From Sipunculus nudus (Eukaryota > Annelida > Sipuncula > Golfingiida > Sipunculidae), in the NCBI GenBank assembly GCA_026874595.1, contig CM049317.1, positions 55,402,118-55,466,117 on the forward strand: a stretch of 64,000 bases of DNA, written 5' to 3'. The notes under the pieces were generated by a model. It did not search any database. It saw only the letters and a program-made list of their open reading frames with translations, and had not been told where the DNA came from. Position numbers and translations under genes: made by a program. Within the stretch, counting starts at the first letter, position 1, and the number at the start of each line of letters is the position of its first letter. Positions 36,761 through 48,822 of the stretch are shown here, in pieces.

Positions 36761-36859
36761 ATGTCTTGCGTGTGTTGAGTAGAGTCTTTCTTGAATCGAG
36801 TCGTTCACAAAAACTGCGAGTATAAAAGGGCGATCCGTCTCGAAACACTGTCGTTCACA

Positions 36860-37560
36860 AGATCAGGTTCGACTCTCGAATGGCATGGATGGGTCTCCGC
36901 TGCTGTGACCGGTAGAGGGAATGTAGGTTGCTTCTGCCTTTGCGGCTGTGGATGCTGTAGCTTTCCTACAAGATCACCGTCTCGGGATGTACGGTGGCGG
37001 TCTCTCGAGGATCTTTGCTTGGCTTGGTGTGGCATCGCGTCTTTTGGCTCAGAGAACATGCTGTGGGAGCGCGCAGGGCTGAGGTATTGACCACAGCAAC
37101 CTGTAGCTGCTCGATGAGCGTAAACTTCTTCTGCTGCTGCTATCATTCAGCGTCTCTTAACACAATGAGACGCAGCAAATATCAACCCCGTTTTTTATCG
37201 GCAGGCTGAGGAGGAGGCACACAGGTGGCTGAAACGAGGCAGCAAAGCTGTGGAAGCATCGCCCATGGTGGTTCAAGGGTTGCCGCCGTCTCCGAATGGA
37301 GGCACAGCGGTCGCCATAGTCATCGCTCAATGCACGCTTTTGGTAGCCCAAACGAGGCACAAGGGAGGCAGAAGCATCGCCAAATTTTACGGGATAACTT
37401 GCAGCAGAACACATCCAATTCTTGGCGACCATTGGGTGACCACTATGCTTCCCTCCTGCAACCACGGCAATGCTTGTGCCTCCACGGCAATGCTTGTGCC
37501 TCCAGTCTGCTACCTTTGAGCCACCTTTGAGCAAACCAACTCCTTGGCGACCTTGGTGCG
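36860..37560. other. GC-rich block of unknown nature
   Basis: GC content well above the surroundings, with overlapping open frames of 99-125 residues on both strands and no recognisable domain. A 19-bp direct repeat (GGCAATGCTTGTGCCTCCA) occurs twice in tandem near 37466-37503, and GGCGACCAT/GGCGACCTT recurs near 37417, 37540 and 37578. Frames open on both strands in a GC-rich patch are expected by chance here. It may belong with the pseudogene at 36286-36760. Confidence 0.35.
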
Positions 37561-38815
37561 AATGTTCAAAACTTCACGGCGACCATGGCATCCATAGCGA
37601 AGTCTGATAATGCTATGTACCACCTTTAAAGACCTAAGCAAACATTTTGCCTTTTCTTAGTCGTCAACAATGACCTAATAAATTTTGTGGCCGTAGGGGT
37701 GGGGGTCAAACGTCGCCATTTTGTGTAAATGCCCGTTTAACAGTGGTCAAATATTATCTAAGTTTTTTGTATCAACAATATTATTCAACTCATGTGACGG
37801 GGCAGTGGTTGACCTCATCATTCATTAGGTATAACTCTGAAGAATGAAAGAATTATCTAGATAAAGAGAAGTAGTTACACCTAATATTGTAGTAATACAT
37901 AACTAGATGAACTTTTAACTTTTTATGGGAACATACACAACATCAATGGTTTTTGGTTTATCTATGCATTAAGTATTATACACTTCATGTTGGTAGAGGT
38001 TTAAAGGTGCTATGGTAAAGCCGCAGGTATATTATAAATTGTTTTCTTTATTTCAACTGTTTTTTGTAAATTAAGGGGCATTTAAATTCATAAATATTAC
38101 AAAATAGAGAATTTTATTATGTTTTAGATTGCAAAGATGAGGCCAAAGCTTTGAAAAGGGTTTCTTTTGGCTAATTTCGTTTCTTTGTAATATTTGTTCT
38201 TTTCATGGAAATAAATTTCATGTTTAGTATACTATTGGGTATTACACAATTTATTTTACAAAATATTGTACTATGAGGTGTCAAATGCTTGTACTAGTAT
38301 TTGTATGTAGTTTGTATGAGATGTCAAATGCTTGAACTGGTTAAAGAAGGGTACGCATTAACTTCTAGAATCGTAAAAATATACCTCCACAGGCTAGCTT
38401 ATCAAACGAAGCTTTAATACTTATAAAAGTAAGCACTTGCCTGCTGATACTAGTAGGAGATTTTTAAGACTTTTAAAAAATATGTATCATATCAATAGAG
38501 GTCAGAAACGCCTCCCTGTACTTGTTGTGAGAAAAAAAAACAATGCAGGTTAAAATATTACATCTCAAAATTAAGGCCAGGCTTACTTTACTTAAACGTT
38601 TAAAGTGTTTTCATTCACAATAAAGTTTGGTCTTAATTTTATATAATCAACTCATATGATATATATTTTTAGGGGGGCGGGGACTCATATTAACGTAAGG
38701 AGTTTATAGTAACCGAATATCAGTTTTAATATTAAGTATAATAAGTGAAAAGGAATGTGTAGTGTAATCACTCTAGAAGCTTGAATCTCGTTTAGCACTT
38801 ATATAGCAGTATACT
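37561..38815. other. AT-rich region upstream of the LINE ORF2 remnant
   Basis: No gene seen. A short imperfect direct repeat (ATGAGGTGTCAAATGCTTG / ATGAGATGTCAAATGCTTG) lies near 38273 and 38317. Confidence 0.45.
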
Positions 38816-41800
38816 ATGTACAGTGCCAAAGAGCAGCATTTGTCTTTACACACGAAAATATGCATATTTTTTTCTGTATGTTTTGTGTCTGCAAGTTCTT
38901 TTTCAAATGATACCCATAGATTCTTTAAATATATATGTGTAAGTGGTTTATTGGCACGTAAGGGAGCTTGGGGGTATTATCAAAAGAAGAGAAACTTGGC
39001 TACATTTGAGCATGTAATTCTCCTACAGGAAACACACAGCTCATTGAAAGTTGGAGAAGATTGGACAACACAATATATTTTTACATGGTACTGATCATTC
39101 CAAGGGAGTATTTCATTGAAAAAAGATGTCAATTTTGAAATTCATAATACTATCATTAAGAGCAAAAATGACATTTTTAAAACTAGACATTACGGTATAG
39201 AAATGACATTGGTAAATATATATCGGCCTATTCAAGAAAATCAAGATTTCTTTGAAACAATTATGGACCACATATTCTCTTTTTCATATGATTATAGAAT
39301 ATTATCTTGTGACTTTAAATAAGTTCTTAATATTTATCAAGATAAAAGAAGAATTAATCCTACAACTACCTTGAGAGCACAAGAAGTAATTCCCTGGGCT
39401 TTAAAAGAGATTACTTATTGGTCGGAATTAAAATTGATTTAATATTAAGAAAGAGAGAACCGGTTTTTGGAAGTTTAAATGCAAATATTAAGAACATTCA
39501 GATTATGTTGAACTATTTAAAGAAAAAAAAATAAAAATAAGCCATATAATAAGAGAGCTAACCAAGGTTTATTGTAGAACACAAATAATCGATTTCGCTT
39601 CCAAGCAAAACAAAGAGAGGAGAAAAGTAACACTGCATCAAATGGAATCTAGACTTGCTCAATTAGAGAAACACTTTGGAAAAACATCTAATGTAAATCT
39701 TTAAATCTTCCAATTTTAATGATTTTTCCCAGAAGATGATCGAAAAACTCTCTCAGAAGATTAAAGTGTCACAGAAATAAAAGGAAAGAACTTGACAAAT
39801 GTTTAAAATCATACAAAACCGCAAAACACCAGTTACAGATAGTTTGCCCGCAGAATTTTATAAAAGATTTTGTAAAAGATATAATGAACAATTTAATGGC
39901 TTCATACAGCTACTCGTATATAAATGGCAGACTTAACATATCTCATCGACAAAGATTTCTAACATTGCTGACATTGAATTTTTTACTATGAATTATTAAC
40001 AAAATATATAGAATACAAAAACAATTACCGAACATTATCCGTTCCGATCAAATAGGGTTTCTACAAAACAGATACATTGAAAGCTATTCGAGGATTTAAA
40101 ATATAATCTCTCAGTGCTGCAATAAGAAAATAAAGGCCAATTGGCTATTGCATTTGAGAAGGCTTTTGATTTATTAGAATGGTCATTAATTCATAAAGCT
40201 TTCAAATATTATAATTTCGCAGATACTGTCAATGAATAACAGTCTTTTATACAGATATTACAACATGCGTTTATTATGGTGGCTGGGCAACAAAGTGTTT
40301 TTATATTTGTAGAGAGACACGATGCTTCTGTCACCATATGTCCACAAGAATAAGAAATAATTAAAAAAATTAAAGGTATAGATATAAAAATGAAAAACAT
40401 ACAATTTCACAGTATCCAGATGATACCTTATTATTTATGTGGTGGCAGAGATTCTATAGGAGAAACTCTTGATCAGTTTTATAGATTTTATCATGCCAGC
40501 GGGCTCAACATTAACTTTGAAAAGACTGTAGTGATGCCAATGGGAAACCATGAGCACAGGAAAAACGATATTATAAATATTGGTTTACAGTGGATACCTA
40601 GGCCAATAACAATATTGGGTATTAATATTAACAATAGACTGAAACTTATATGAACTCAATTTAAACCAGTGCTAGAAAAAATAAAGAATTTGATAAATAT
40701 ATGGAAAGTAGAAACGTAAGTGCACTTGGGAGAATGACTGTTATCAAATCAGAATTAATATCACAATTTCATTATCTCTTCTCACTTGTGTCCAGTCCAC
40801 CATTACCCTATCCTAAAGTGATGGAAGTTTTATTTAGCAACTTCGCATGTAATAGCAAAATAGATCAATTAAAAAGAATAACATTAAAAGCGCCTAAGGA
40901 TGATAGGGGATTAAACATGGTAGACATCTGGTTTAAACTAAAAGCAACAAAAATTACATGAATATAAATATTGTTAAGAGGAAAGGTCAGTTTAGGGTAG
41001 TCAATGCATGTTTAAAAGACAAGGCTAGAATTATGAAATATGAAAATGGAAGATGCAAAAGATATCTCTCTTAAAAAAAAATAGATATGGTATGATGCAG
41101 GTATTCGATATATACAGGACTTGACAAAGAGAGAAACAACCATTCTGTTTTCTGAAATATATAGGCTTTACAGAATACATTGGTATTTAAGCAGATGCTA
41201 TGAGATATAATAGCATCATACATGCTGTACCAAACAACTGGAAAAGAGAAATAAAGCACCCACAATCAGAAAGAACAATATTTATGTAAAGTTGACAAAT
41301 TATTACAACAGAAGAGACCCACATTATATATATAAATACATGTGTGTGTAAAATGAACTTATTGAAATGAACACAGCCAGAAAATGCCATTTCAATGTGT
41401 CAAACAGATATTTCAGGATGTACAACAGACAATGTAGATGAAGCATTCGATCACATTAATATAACATCACTCCCTACCTAACTAAGATATTTTCAAAATA
41501 AAATTCTACATAGGATCCCTGGTTTAAAACCCCTTCCTGGTTAAAACTGGTATAACAGAGAGTAATCTTTTTACTTTCTGTAAAGAGGAGAAAGAAACTA
41601 AAACCTATATTCCATGATTGCTTTAGTATTAAAGAACTTTGGACAAAGGTATATAACTCGCTTTCTGACATAGGTTTACCAAGAATATATTCTGCCAAAA
41701 TAATATACATGAGCGTTTGATCAAACAGATTATTGGATAAAATTATACTCTTTGTCAAGTATTACATATATGTCACAAAGTGCAAAAGAACAGTATTATC

Positions 41801-42170
41801 AATTGATGGAGTAAAACATTTATTAAACACTTTTATTACGTTGAGAAAAGAGATGCGATGTATAAAGGTAAACTCAGTTACCAAGAAATATCGTGGATAT
41901 CATTTATTAACCACAAAACTGATTACGATATCATTAAATTAATACTATATAAAACATACCAAGAACATTAAAACAAGTTTTTTTTTAAATATACACTCTT
42001 AAAATAGACAATTTTAAATTATCTGAATGCGTTTAAATAAAAAAAGACCAGCACTTTTTTTCGTGCCTTACATTGTGTTGTATGTTAAGGTATTTCCTGT
42101 CTTTGTATTTTAACTCTTGTATTAATATATGTATCAATGTATTTGATTATATTTTCAACAATAAAAAAAA
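38816..42170 (+). pseudogene. Decayed LINE ORF2: endonuclease plus reverse transcriptase (L1/Tx1-like)
   Basis: Broken by many stops and frameshifts, but the domains are in order. The APE-type endonuclease at about 38920-39325 has VILLQETHS (near 39016) and TLVNIYRP (near 39206), ending in ILSCDFK where families have GGDFN. A lysine-rich linker follows at 39330-39700. The reverse transcriptase at about 39850-40660 has QIGFLQNRYI, FEKAFD at 40153-40170, and the catalytic site as QYPDDT at 40410-40427 in place of the usual QYADDT, then SGLNINFEKT. The thumb and C-terminal part has LGRMTVIKS near 40729 and GLNMVDIWFKLKA near 40910. Near 41600-41665 a frame reading FHDCF..KELWTKVYN resembles the C-terminal zinc-region and its W motif. 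An A-rich stretch at 42156-42185 may be the 3' tail. The element copies itself through RNA when intact; this copy cannot. Confidence 0.85.
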
Positions 42171-42265
42171 ATGTCAAAAATAAACAAACAATCATGTAAC
42201 ATTTATATTGTAAATGGGGTATACTTATAGGTCATTTTTATCACCGTCGAGAAAATAATACATGT

Positions 42266-42451
42266 GAGGCCCGGATCCAGGATTTAGGAAAAAGAAGGAT
42301 CTTACCAAGGAGGAATAATTACAAAACTTAAAAAAGGGGCCAGGTCTAGAAAAATGGGGCCCAGGCCGCAAAAATCTGATTGAAACCCTTACGGACAGGT
42401 TGCGGCGACTGAAAAAGGAGGGCTCTGGACCTCTCCCCCCCCCCCCCCCCT
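42266..42451 (+). mobile_element. GGGGCGGAT-type MITE copy ending in poly-C
   Basis: GGCCCGGATCCAGGATTTAG, AAAAAGAAGGATC, GGAGGAATAATTACAAAAC, then GGTTGCGGCGACTGAAAAAG and GGGCTCTGGACCTCTC followed by about 16 C. Same order as 22742-22916 and 63046-63199. The poly-C sits where other copies have GGATCCGGACCCCC, so it marks the element's end. Confidence 0.65.
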
Positions 42452-43475
42452 TGAACTAGAACAGACCCTTCCTACGACAACCATGTTGAGAAAAGCACGA
42501 TATTTATTAATTTTCGCATATATAATGTATTAATTTGTATGTTATTGCCATTGGCAAATTTGATTTATCGTATAATCATATCTGTATCAACTATAATTGG
42601 GATCCACATTCTCTACATTTACTCATAAACGAGTGCGCCATTAGGACATTTATTGGTGTGATGACACGGCAGTGATGATGGGGGTGATAATCCCCTAGGA
42701 TCCGCAGGTGCGGTGGTCACCAACCCTTGATAACACTAGAATATAAATGAGGGACAGTGTGTGCTACCGCTCTTGTCATGCAACCGGACACCCAAATAGA
42801 ATTCTGCAGATATTCATACCAGATATTCATTACTAGTATTTGAAAACGTAGGCGGTTACAAAAATAAATCGAGACCATCCACTAATCCAAAATATGTTTG
42901 TAGGGCTATTAATAAAAAAACTCAAACACACACATATATATATATACTATTTCTTATTTAAGCCAAAGTTTTTTTTTTCATTTTCCAAAGAGCTAAATAA
43001 TTTCAACGAAAAAGAAATATTTAATTGCTGGATACCTGCTTAGTTCTGTAATGTTCCCATTACAAGATTATATCGTTTTTTTATGAGAGCATCTGTGCAA
43101 ACATAGAGTTACGGCTTCTACGTAATTTAATATACTCGAGTCAATTTCTCTGGATTTGTGCATAGATTAAGATATATTTGTATATAAGCAGAAAAAGTAA
43201 CTTTATACCAAAATCAAATGTGTAGGATGTTATACTCATTTCTTATATAGAAAACATACTAACGACTTTTAATTTATCAAGTTTCACTCATGAACTGATG
43301 ATATTAAGAATATACTTAAGCCGTAGTTTTTTTGTATTCACGCGATTCTCCTTTCTGATATTTCAGATGGTATCACGATTTTGACAGGTTAACTACAAAA
43401 AGAAGTATGCTGACGCCACACCTGTACTTAAAATTAGTGTGCTTTTAACAGAAGAGTTAAAAATTGAATAAAGTA
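42452..43475. other. AT-rich intergenic region
   Basis: Nothing supportable beyond a short (CA)(TA) run near 42926-42946. Confidence 0.5.
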
Positions 43476-43622
43476 CAGTGGAACCCCACAATTACGACCA
43501 CCTTGGGGACTGACCAAAGTGGTCGTAATTTGGGGTGGTCGTATTTGTGAAACTCTAAGTTACCTGAATCGTGTATTTGGGACCAAAAATAGTGGTCGTA
43601 ATTGCGAGGCGGGGTCCCACTG
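43476..43622. mobile_element. 147-bp pogo/Tigger-like MITE with TA target duplication
   Basis: The left end CAGTGGAACCCC..ACAATTACGACCA and the reverse complement of the right end CAGTGGGACCCCGCCTCGCA..ATTACGACCA are near-perfect inverted repeats of about 27 bp. TA flanks both sides. The interior holds another internal TGGTCGTAATTTGGGGTGGT repeat. CAGTGGAACC-type termini and a TA target are typical of the pogo/Tigger branch of Tc1-mariner. It is non-coding. Confidence 0.85.
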
Positions 43623-44636
43623 TATATAGTAACCGTTGGTCTGTTTGCTGTTAGTAACTTTATTCAAAGTTAGGGTAGGATATTGTGTAATATTTAAGGA
43701 AGGTGACGGTTACAAACAAGAAAAAAACTTAATACATTGTGAAGGTTATCTGGATTACCATAGTATGTTTTTGTTTAAAGGATTCAATACAATTGTGAGA
43801 TAAGGAAGAATAAGACCGAGGGCCAGAGGTATTCACTGGGTATGGGATACTGTCTTTGTTCTGGCGGGCACAGCTAACCACTGATGCCAACTTTTTTATA
43901 ATCCACGGCATAAGCTTCTGTGGGCATATTTCCACAGCACTAACCACAGTTTAATCCGTATCTTGGCGGAGGCTTATATATGTGGTCTCTGACTGTTTTT
44001 TTTTATTTATAAAATTGCATGGCGGCTTTGGCAAGGTTTGAAAAAGAGAACATCTGCGCTGTAACCCAACGCCTATAACGCTTAAGGTTACCTCCTTACC
44101 TTAAGTCATGCGTTTTATTTTTCTTTCCCCGTCTTGCATTTCAATGTGTTATTCATAGACATTCAGGTGAATTGTTAAAGTTACGTCATTTTTTTTAACC
44201 AGATGTTAATGAAATCGTTCCTCTGGTGTATGATTCCCTTTTAAATTATATCCTGGATGAATATTGCGCGATACGATATAGCAATTTTAGTATTTGAAGC
44301 AAATCAGATCGAGAGGGATGGAATGACATCAGTTGGGTGATATTTGATAACTGTTTTAAGGAAATATATTTGATAAGTTTTAAAAAATGGATTTTTTTAA
44401 TTAATTGAGAAACTCACAGACATTTTTGTAAGGATAATGGCCTTTGAAACTTAATTTGCATCTGTGTATTTACCGATTCATGGAACACATATTCATGGAG
44501 AAAAAAAGGACTATAACGTTATGTTTAAGCTGCTTAATTCTAAATATATCTGTCAAGTATAAAAATCTCATAATTCCAAAACAAAATCAGTACTTCGCGT
44601 TCAACTCTTGAATCTAATATTCCAAACTCGATTTTA

Positions 44637-44800
44637 CAGTAAAACCTCGAAAATACAACCACCAATTGGCCTTTTTCGAGGTGGTTGTCTAAGTAAGGGT
44701 CTTATATAAAGACCAAAAAAAAAAAAAAAGAAAAAGAAGAATGGTAGTCGTTATTTTGAGGTGATTGCTAAAACGAGGTGGTCGTTAGGCGATTAATGTC
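44637..44800. mobile_element. Second pogo-like MITE, right end lost
   Basis: Starts CAGTAAAACCTCGAAAATAC then AACCACC after a TA. Internal CGAGGTGGTTGTCTAAGT and CGAGGTGGTCGTTAGGCG repeat the terminal motif in inverse orientation. The expected closing GGTTTTACTG is not found, so it is truncated or diverged. It contains a poly-A run near 44716-44730. Confidence 0.6.
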
Positions 44801-46119
44801 GACATGCGACATGTGACATCCGGCTTTTAGAGTACACTAAATGGCACTCCTTATGAGCGGTTTCGAGAAACTGGGGACGGGAACAGCAAGAAAGTACTCC
44901 GAAGACAACGTTCAAGTAAAAATCTAACTGAGGAGAGAATTTGGTGGCACGGGGACTTATTTAAGAACGTATAGAGCAAAATATATTAATTTGGTAGGAT
45001 TATGTTAAATGAGTTTGGGATATATATTTTTGTGTTTTAATGCTTTGATATTTCTTCCAGTAGGACTCATCATCATGTCTATCGCACATAAAACTTTAAG
45101 AAGTATCTGGCTTAGACAAGTGAGTGGAAAATTTCTATCATACCTATTTACCTATCATGTCTGAGCACAGGTTTTAGCTTTAAATGATCTCGTTCTTGTC
45201 CAAGTATAGTTTCACAACCTTTGCGTTATACAACCCCCAAGCCTAGCCCAGCTTCTGAAATTGTTCTGGCTTTAATAGTAATGCACATGGATAGGGTTTC
45301 AACCCATGCATGAGGGATTATGTTTTATGCCTCTTGTATTTAACTGATTGATATGTGAAACACTGCCGTGAAAACGATAGCTCAAAAAGGATGTTTCTGG
45401 GAATATTCACTCAGCAGGGATTTTGATCCAATTTCGTAGGTGCCACAACCATATTCCACTTAGCTTAAATTGAACCTTTATTTCTCAACAAAGAAAAGGG
45501 CTTTTCGACAATCGATATATATATTTTTTTTCGTTCGAGAATGTTACATTTAGCGCTGGCCTTGCAATCCTGAAAGAAACATGACATATAAATACTGAAA
45601 AAGTTTATGTTTTACGAAATATACAAGAATTGCGATATAGTTATGACAGTTATCTAAAATAATTTAAAGCCCTTTTCCATTTCCTCATAAAGTTAGCAGT
45701 GATTATAGCAGAATATGTGACAAACTGGATTTTTGCTGTGAATTGGCATCGGTCACTTGACCACATGCCTAGTGTCATTACATTATATGTACATGGAATA
45801 CGCGTTAGAGGTCAATAATCATTTGCAATAATATGTGTATTTTCTCGAGTTCATTTTGGCTGAATATAAAATTTTCCTAAAAAAGCACATTGACATACTC
45901 TCTCCAATTCACATGTTTTATACATTGATATGTTTCAATGTGGATATAAACATAGTCCACGTGGGTCTGATTACCATAACAATACCGCGTGACCAATGGT
46001 CCGATCCTGAGCATGCGCGATAACTCTCAAACAAGGAAAAGAAAAATGATGGAAATACAGAAGATACGCCGGTTGAAGCTTGAACAAGAGCACTGCAAAC
46101 GTGAATCATACGCCCGTCG
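44801..46119. other. AT-rich intergenic region
   Basis: No gene or clear repeat seen. Confidence 0.5.
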
Positions 46120-46620
46120 TGTATCTGGTGACCTCTGACCTCATTACATATGCGTGAATTTTGATAAGAAAGTAATTCAGGCGAGATACTCTATTGGTAA
46201 ATATGTATAATGAGTTTCATGAAAATACATAAGATTTTTGGTAAGTCATTAAGGGCCTCCATATAGTGCAGTGACCCCTGACCTCAAAATATGCATGGAT
46301 TTTGCTGGAAATATTTATGAGATTTTTAATCGTTTAACATTTCTGATTGGTTTGATCAAAATCCTTCGTATTCTACATAAGTTATCGCGGCGACATCACA
46401 AAGTAGCTTAGTGACCCGTGACCTCATTAAATATATATGGATGTTCTCCATAATCACACTCGGGCGTGATAATATGTGGTAAGTAGTTGACATAATGGTG
46501 AGTTTCGTGAAAATCCACGAAATACCCGGTAAGTTATCGCGGCGACACAAAAGAAAAAATAACGGACGGACGGACGGTGGGTATTCCATAATACTCCCGT
46601 CATATGACAGGCGTATAAAA
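46120..46620. repeat. Array of about 141-bp units ending in an ACGG tail
   Basis: GTGACCTCTGACCTCATTAC (46129), GTGACCCCTGACCTCAAAAT (about 46271) and GTGACCCGTGACCTCATTAA (about 46412) are spaced 141-142 bp. Each is followed by ATATGCGTGAATTTT-like sequence and later GAGTTTC.TGAAAAT and GGTAAGT.AT. The last unit ends in ACGGACGGACGGACGG near 46561. Same plan as the 20840-21700 array, though the units differ in sequence. Confidence 0.8.
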
Positions 46621-48720
46621 ATCACGTATGTGGAGATCAGCGATACGGCTACCCCGCTGTGTATGTTTGCATCACTGATCACGCCCGTTGTAGGTTTATT
46701 TCCACTTGTTTCGCTTCGATGGTGGTTTAGTTTATTTGTTTGTGAACAAATTCACCTAAAAGCTATGGAAGGATTTTTCGAGTACACAGCGAAGTTTTAT
46801 TCGGCCCTGGCGTGAATTTGCATGTAGTCTAAGAATGCTTTTCTACTTTTGTTTCATACAGGCCCAGGAAAGCATTTTCTAAATCTTGAGGCATTTTGCC
46901 TATCACGACGCTCTAATATAGCTATGTATTAATTTATCTTTTTAACGGGTTTCTGTGGCTCAGAAACACAAGGCCCGAGGCGATAAGTTTTTTTCACGGT
47001 TGGTCCTCACCGAGGGTGAGCGCTCTGAAGGCTTAATTGAACTATCAGTGAACTCTATGTGACCTTAATCGAATATTCATTCAATGAATTTTCGTAAGCA
47101 TTGGACTTTAGAGCAACCGATCAGTTGACCGTAAGTATTGTAAAGCGTCAATCATCTGTCAAAATCAAAATTTGCTTAATTTAGCAGAGCTCTGCCAAAC
47201 CAAACACGTGTAGTCTGTCCAGTACCCATACTGGCAAGGAGAAAGTATAAAAAGTTCTTAGCAATAGGTTGCAGCAGCCATTCCTCGACCACCGAGTGAA
47301 TAACAATGTCTCAACTGGTACGAAATTCATATGAGACAAATAATCCAATATTTACATATATTCAACAACGGAGGAGAAGCGATATCAGTTTATGACGTCG
47401 GTCAATGCCACGTCATACGTCATCGACCTTAGTGACGTCATTGTTGTTGTAAACAGTTTCGCTTCCATGGGCATGGATGACCTTCTCTGTAGGAGTGGGT
47501 TTTTTTGTCTCATTATAATAATTAGGTTAAAAGGGCGGAGCATTTGGGCTGTGGTGGATAGGTCAATTGGATGACCGTGCTCAATGGTATTCACTCACAA
47601 ACGAGTTTTGTTTATCTGTGGTATGACCCAACAATTGGAACGATAACATCAAAGCAATGGGTGAACGTGTGTGATATCGCCCTGTTATGTTGTCCGAAAC
47701 CATAATGGAATTCTTTAAATGCACATATATTAAGGTAAGCTAGACATAAAATGTAGGCAGGTACCTCAAACAAAAAATATCTTAAATAAATGTATCATTT
47801 AAATAAAACTTATCTTTTATATAAAATGAAGAAATACACTTGTAAAGTAATTAACTTTTTATCCCAATAGCAAAAAAAAAAAAAAAAAAAAAAAAAATTG
47901 TCACCTTCACTTGCACCAAAATCAGCAGCTGATTAAAATTACTCGTTTAGGTATGACAAATAATTTGTCATAGCTTGACGTAAGAACGCTTTTAAAATCC
48001 ATATACTTGTATTACTAAAAAGGCATATATTTTCCTGTTATCAACACAGCTGTATACTCGATGTGAGACGCCCGCTCCTGGACAAAACGTATATTATAAT
48101 TTAACTTCAGATAAAAAACGCGAAAAGAAGAATGTGTGTCCAGATTCAACTTTGATTAGAACTGCGATTTTTTTTTTCATTTCTGGATAAATATTAAGTA
48201 AATAAATCTAGGAACAATCTAAAGTTTCTAGGGAGTATAAATGATTAGACAAGATATCAAGCTGACGCTAGACACGTTATAGACTTAAAGATATGACAGA
48301 CATTGAATTTTAAAAGGTTATTCTGTAATTGAAATCAATATAATTGAGCCAAATGGAACGACCAAGATATATTAGAAAAACTATTTTGCACTTCTTCAGA
48401 CAGTATAGTTATCCTATTGCTTATGTTTTCTTTTAATTAGTTTCGAAAAGTTTTTTTGATTGGAATAGCTTTTTCTTTAAACAGCAATGATAGAATCCCA
48501 TTAATTCACGCTAAGCAATGTTATGAGAAACGTGAATATATCTCGCAATACCAAAGGTATAGCACTATTTCTAAAGATTAAAAAAGGCAGTTCAAGAAAA
48601 TATTCACGTTTAGCTTTGTTCAACCGAATATTTTACAAAACAACTCACAATTTATGGTTTGACTTTCAGTCTCCATATAACAAAAGTCTAAAGTGTCAAA
48701 ATATACTTACACAGGGCCCT
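46621..48720. other. Intergenic region with a CRE-like cluster
   Basis: No supportable gene. A poly-A tract lies at 47873-47897. A TATA-like AGTATAAAAAG occurs near 47245 and CRE-like motifs at 47393-47440 (listed separately). Confidence 0.45.
47393..47440. promoter_or_regulatory. Cluster of CRE-like sites
   Basis: Within 48 bp: TGACGTCG, CACGTCAT, ACGTCATC and a perfect palindrome TGACGTCA at 47433-47440. TGACGTCA is the binding site of CREB/ATF bZIP factors. No adjacent gene is identified, so a regulatory role is only a possibility. Confidence 0.3.
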
Positions 48721-48822
48721 ATACAATAGTACTCCGTGAATTCACCATGCATAAACTGTTTCTAGTAACAATATACAATAGTACTCCATGAATTCACCAT
48801 GCATAAACCGTTTCTAGTAACA
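48721..48822. repeat. 52-bp tandem duplication
   Basis: ATACAATAGTACTCC(G/A)TGAATTC... through GTTTCTAGTAACA occurs twice in a row with two substitutions. Confidence 0.95.

Noticed and set aside
36805-37534. Overlapping frames of 99-125 residues on both strands
   Set aside because: Open on both strands in a GC-rich patch with short repeats. No domain; reported only as a block of unknown nature.
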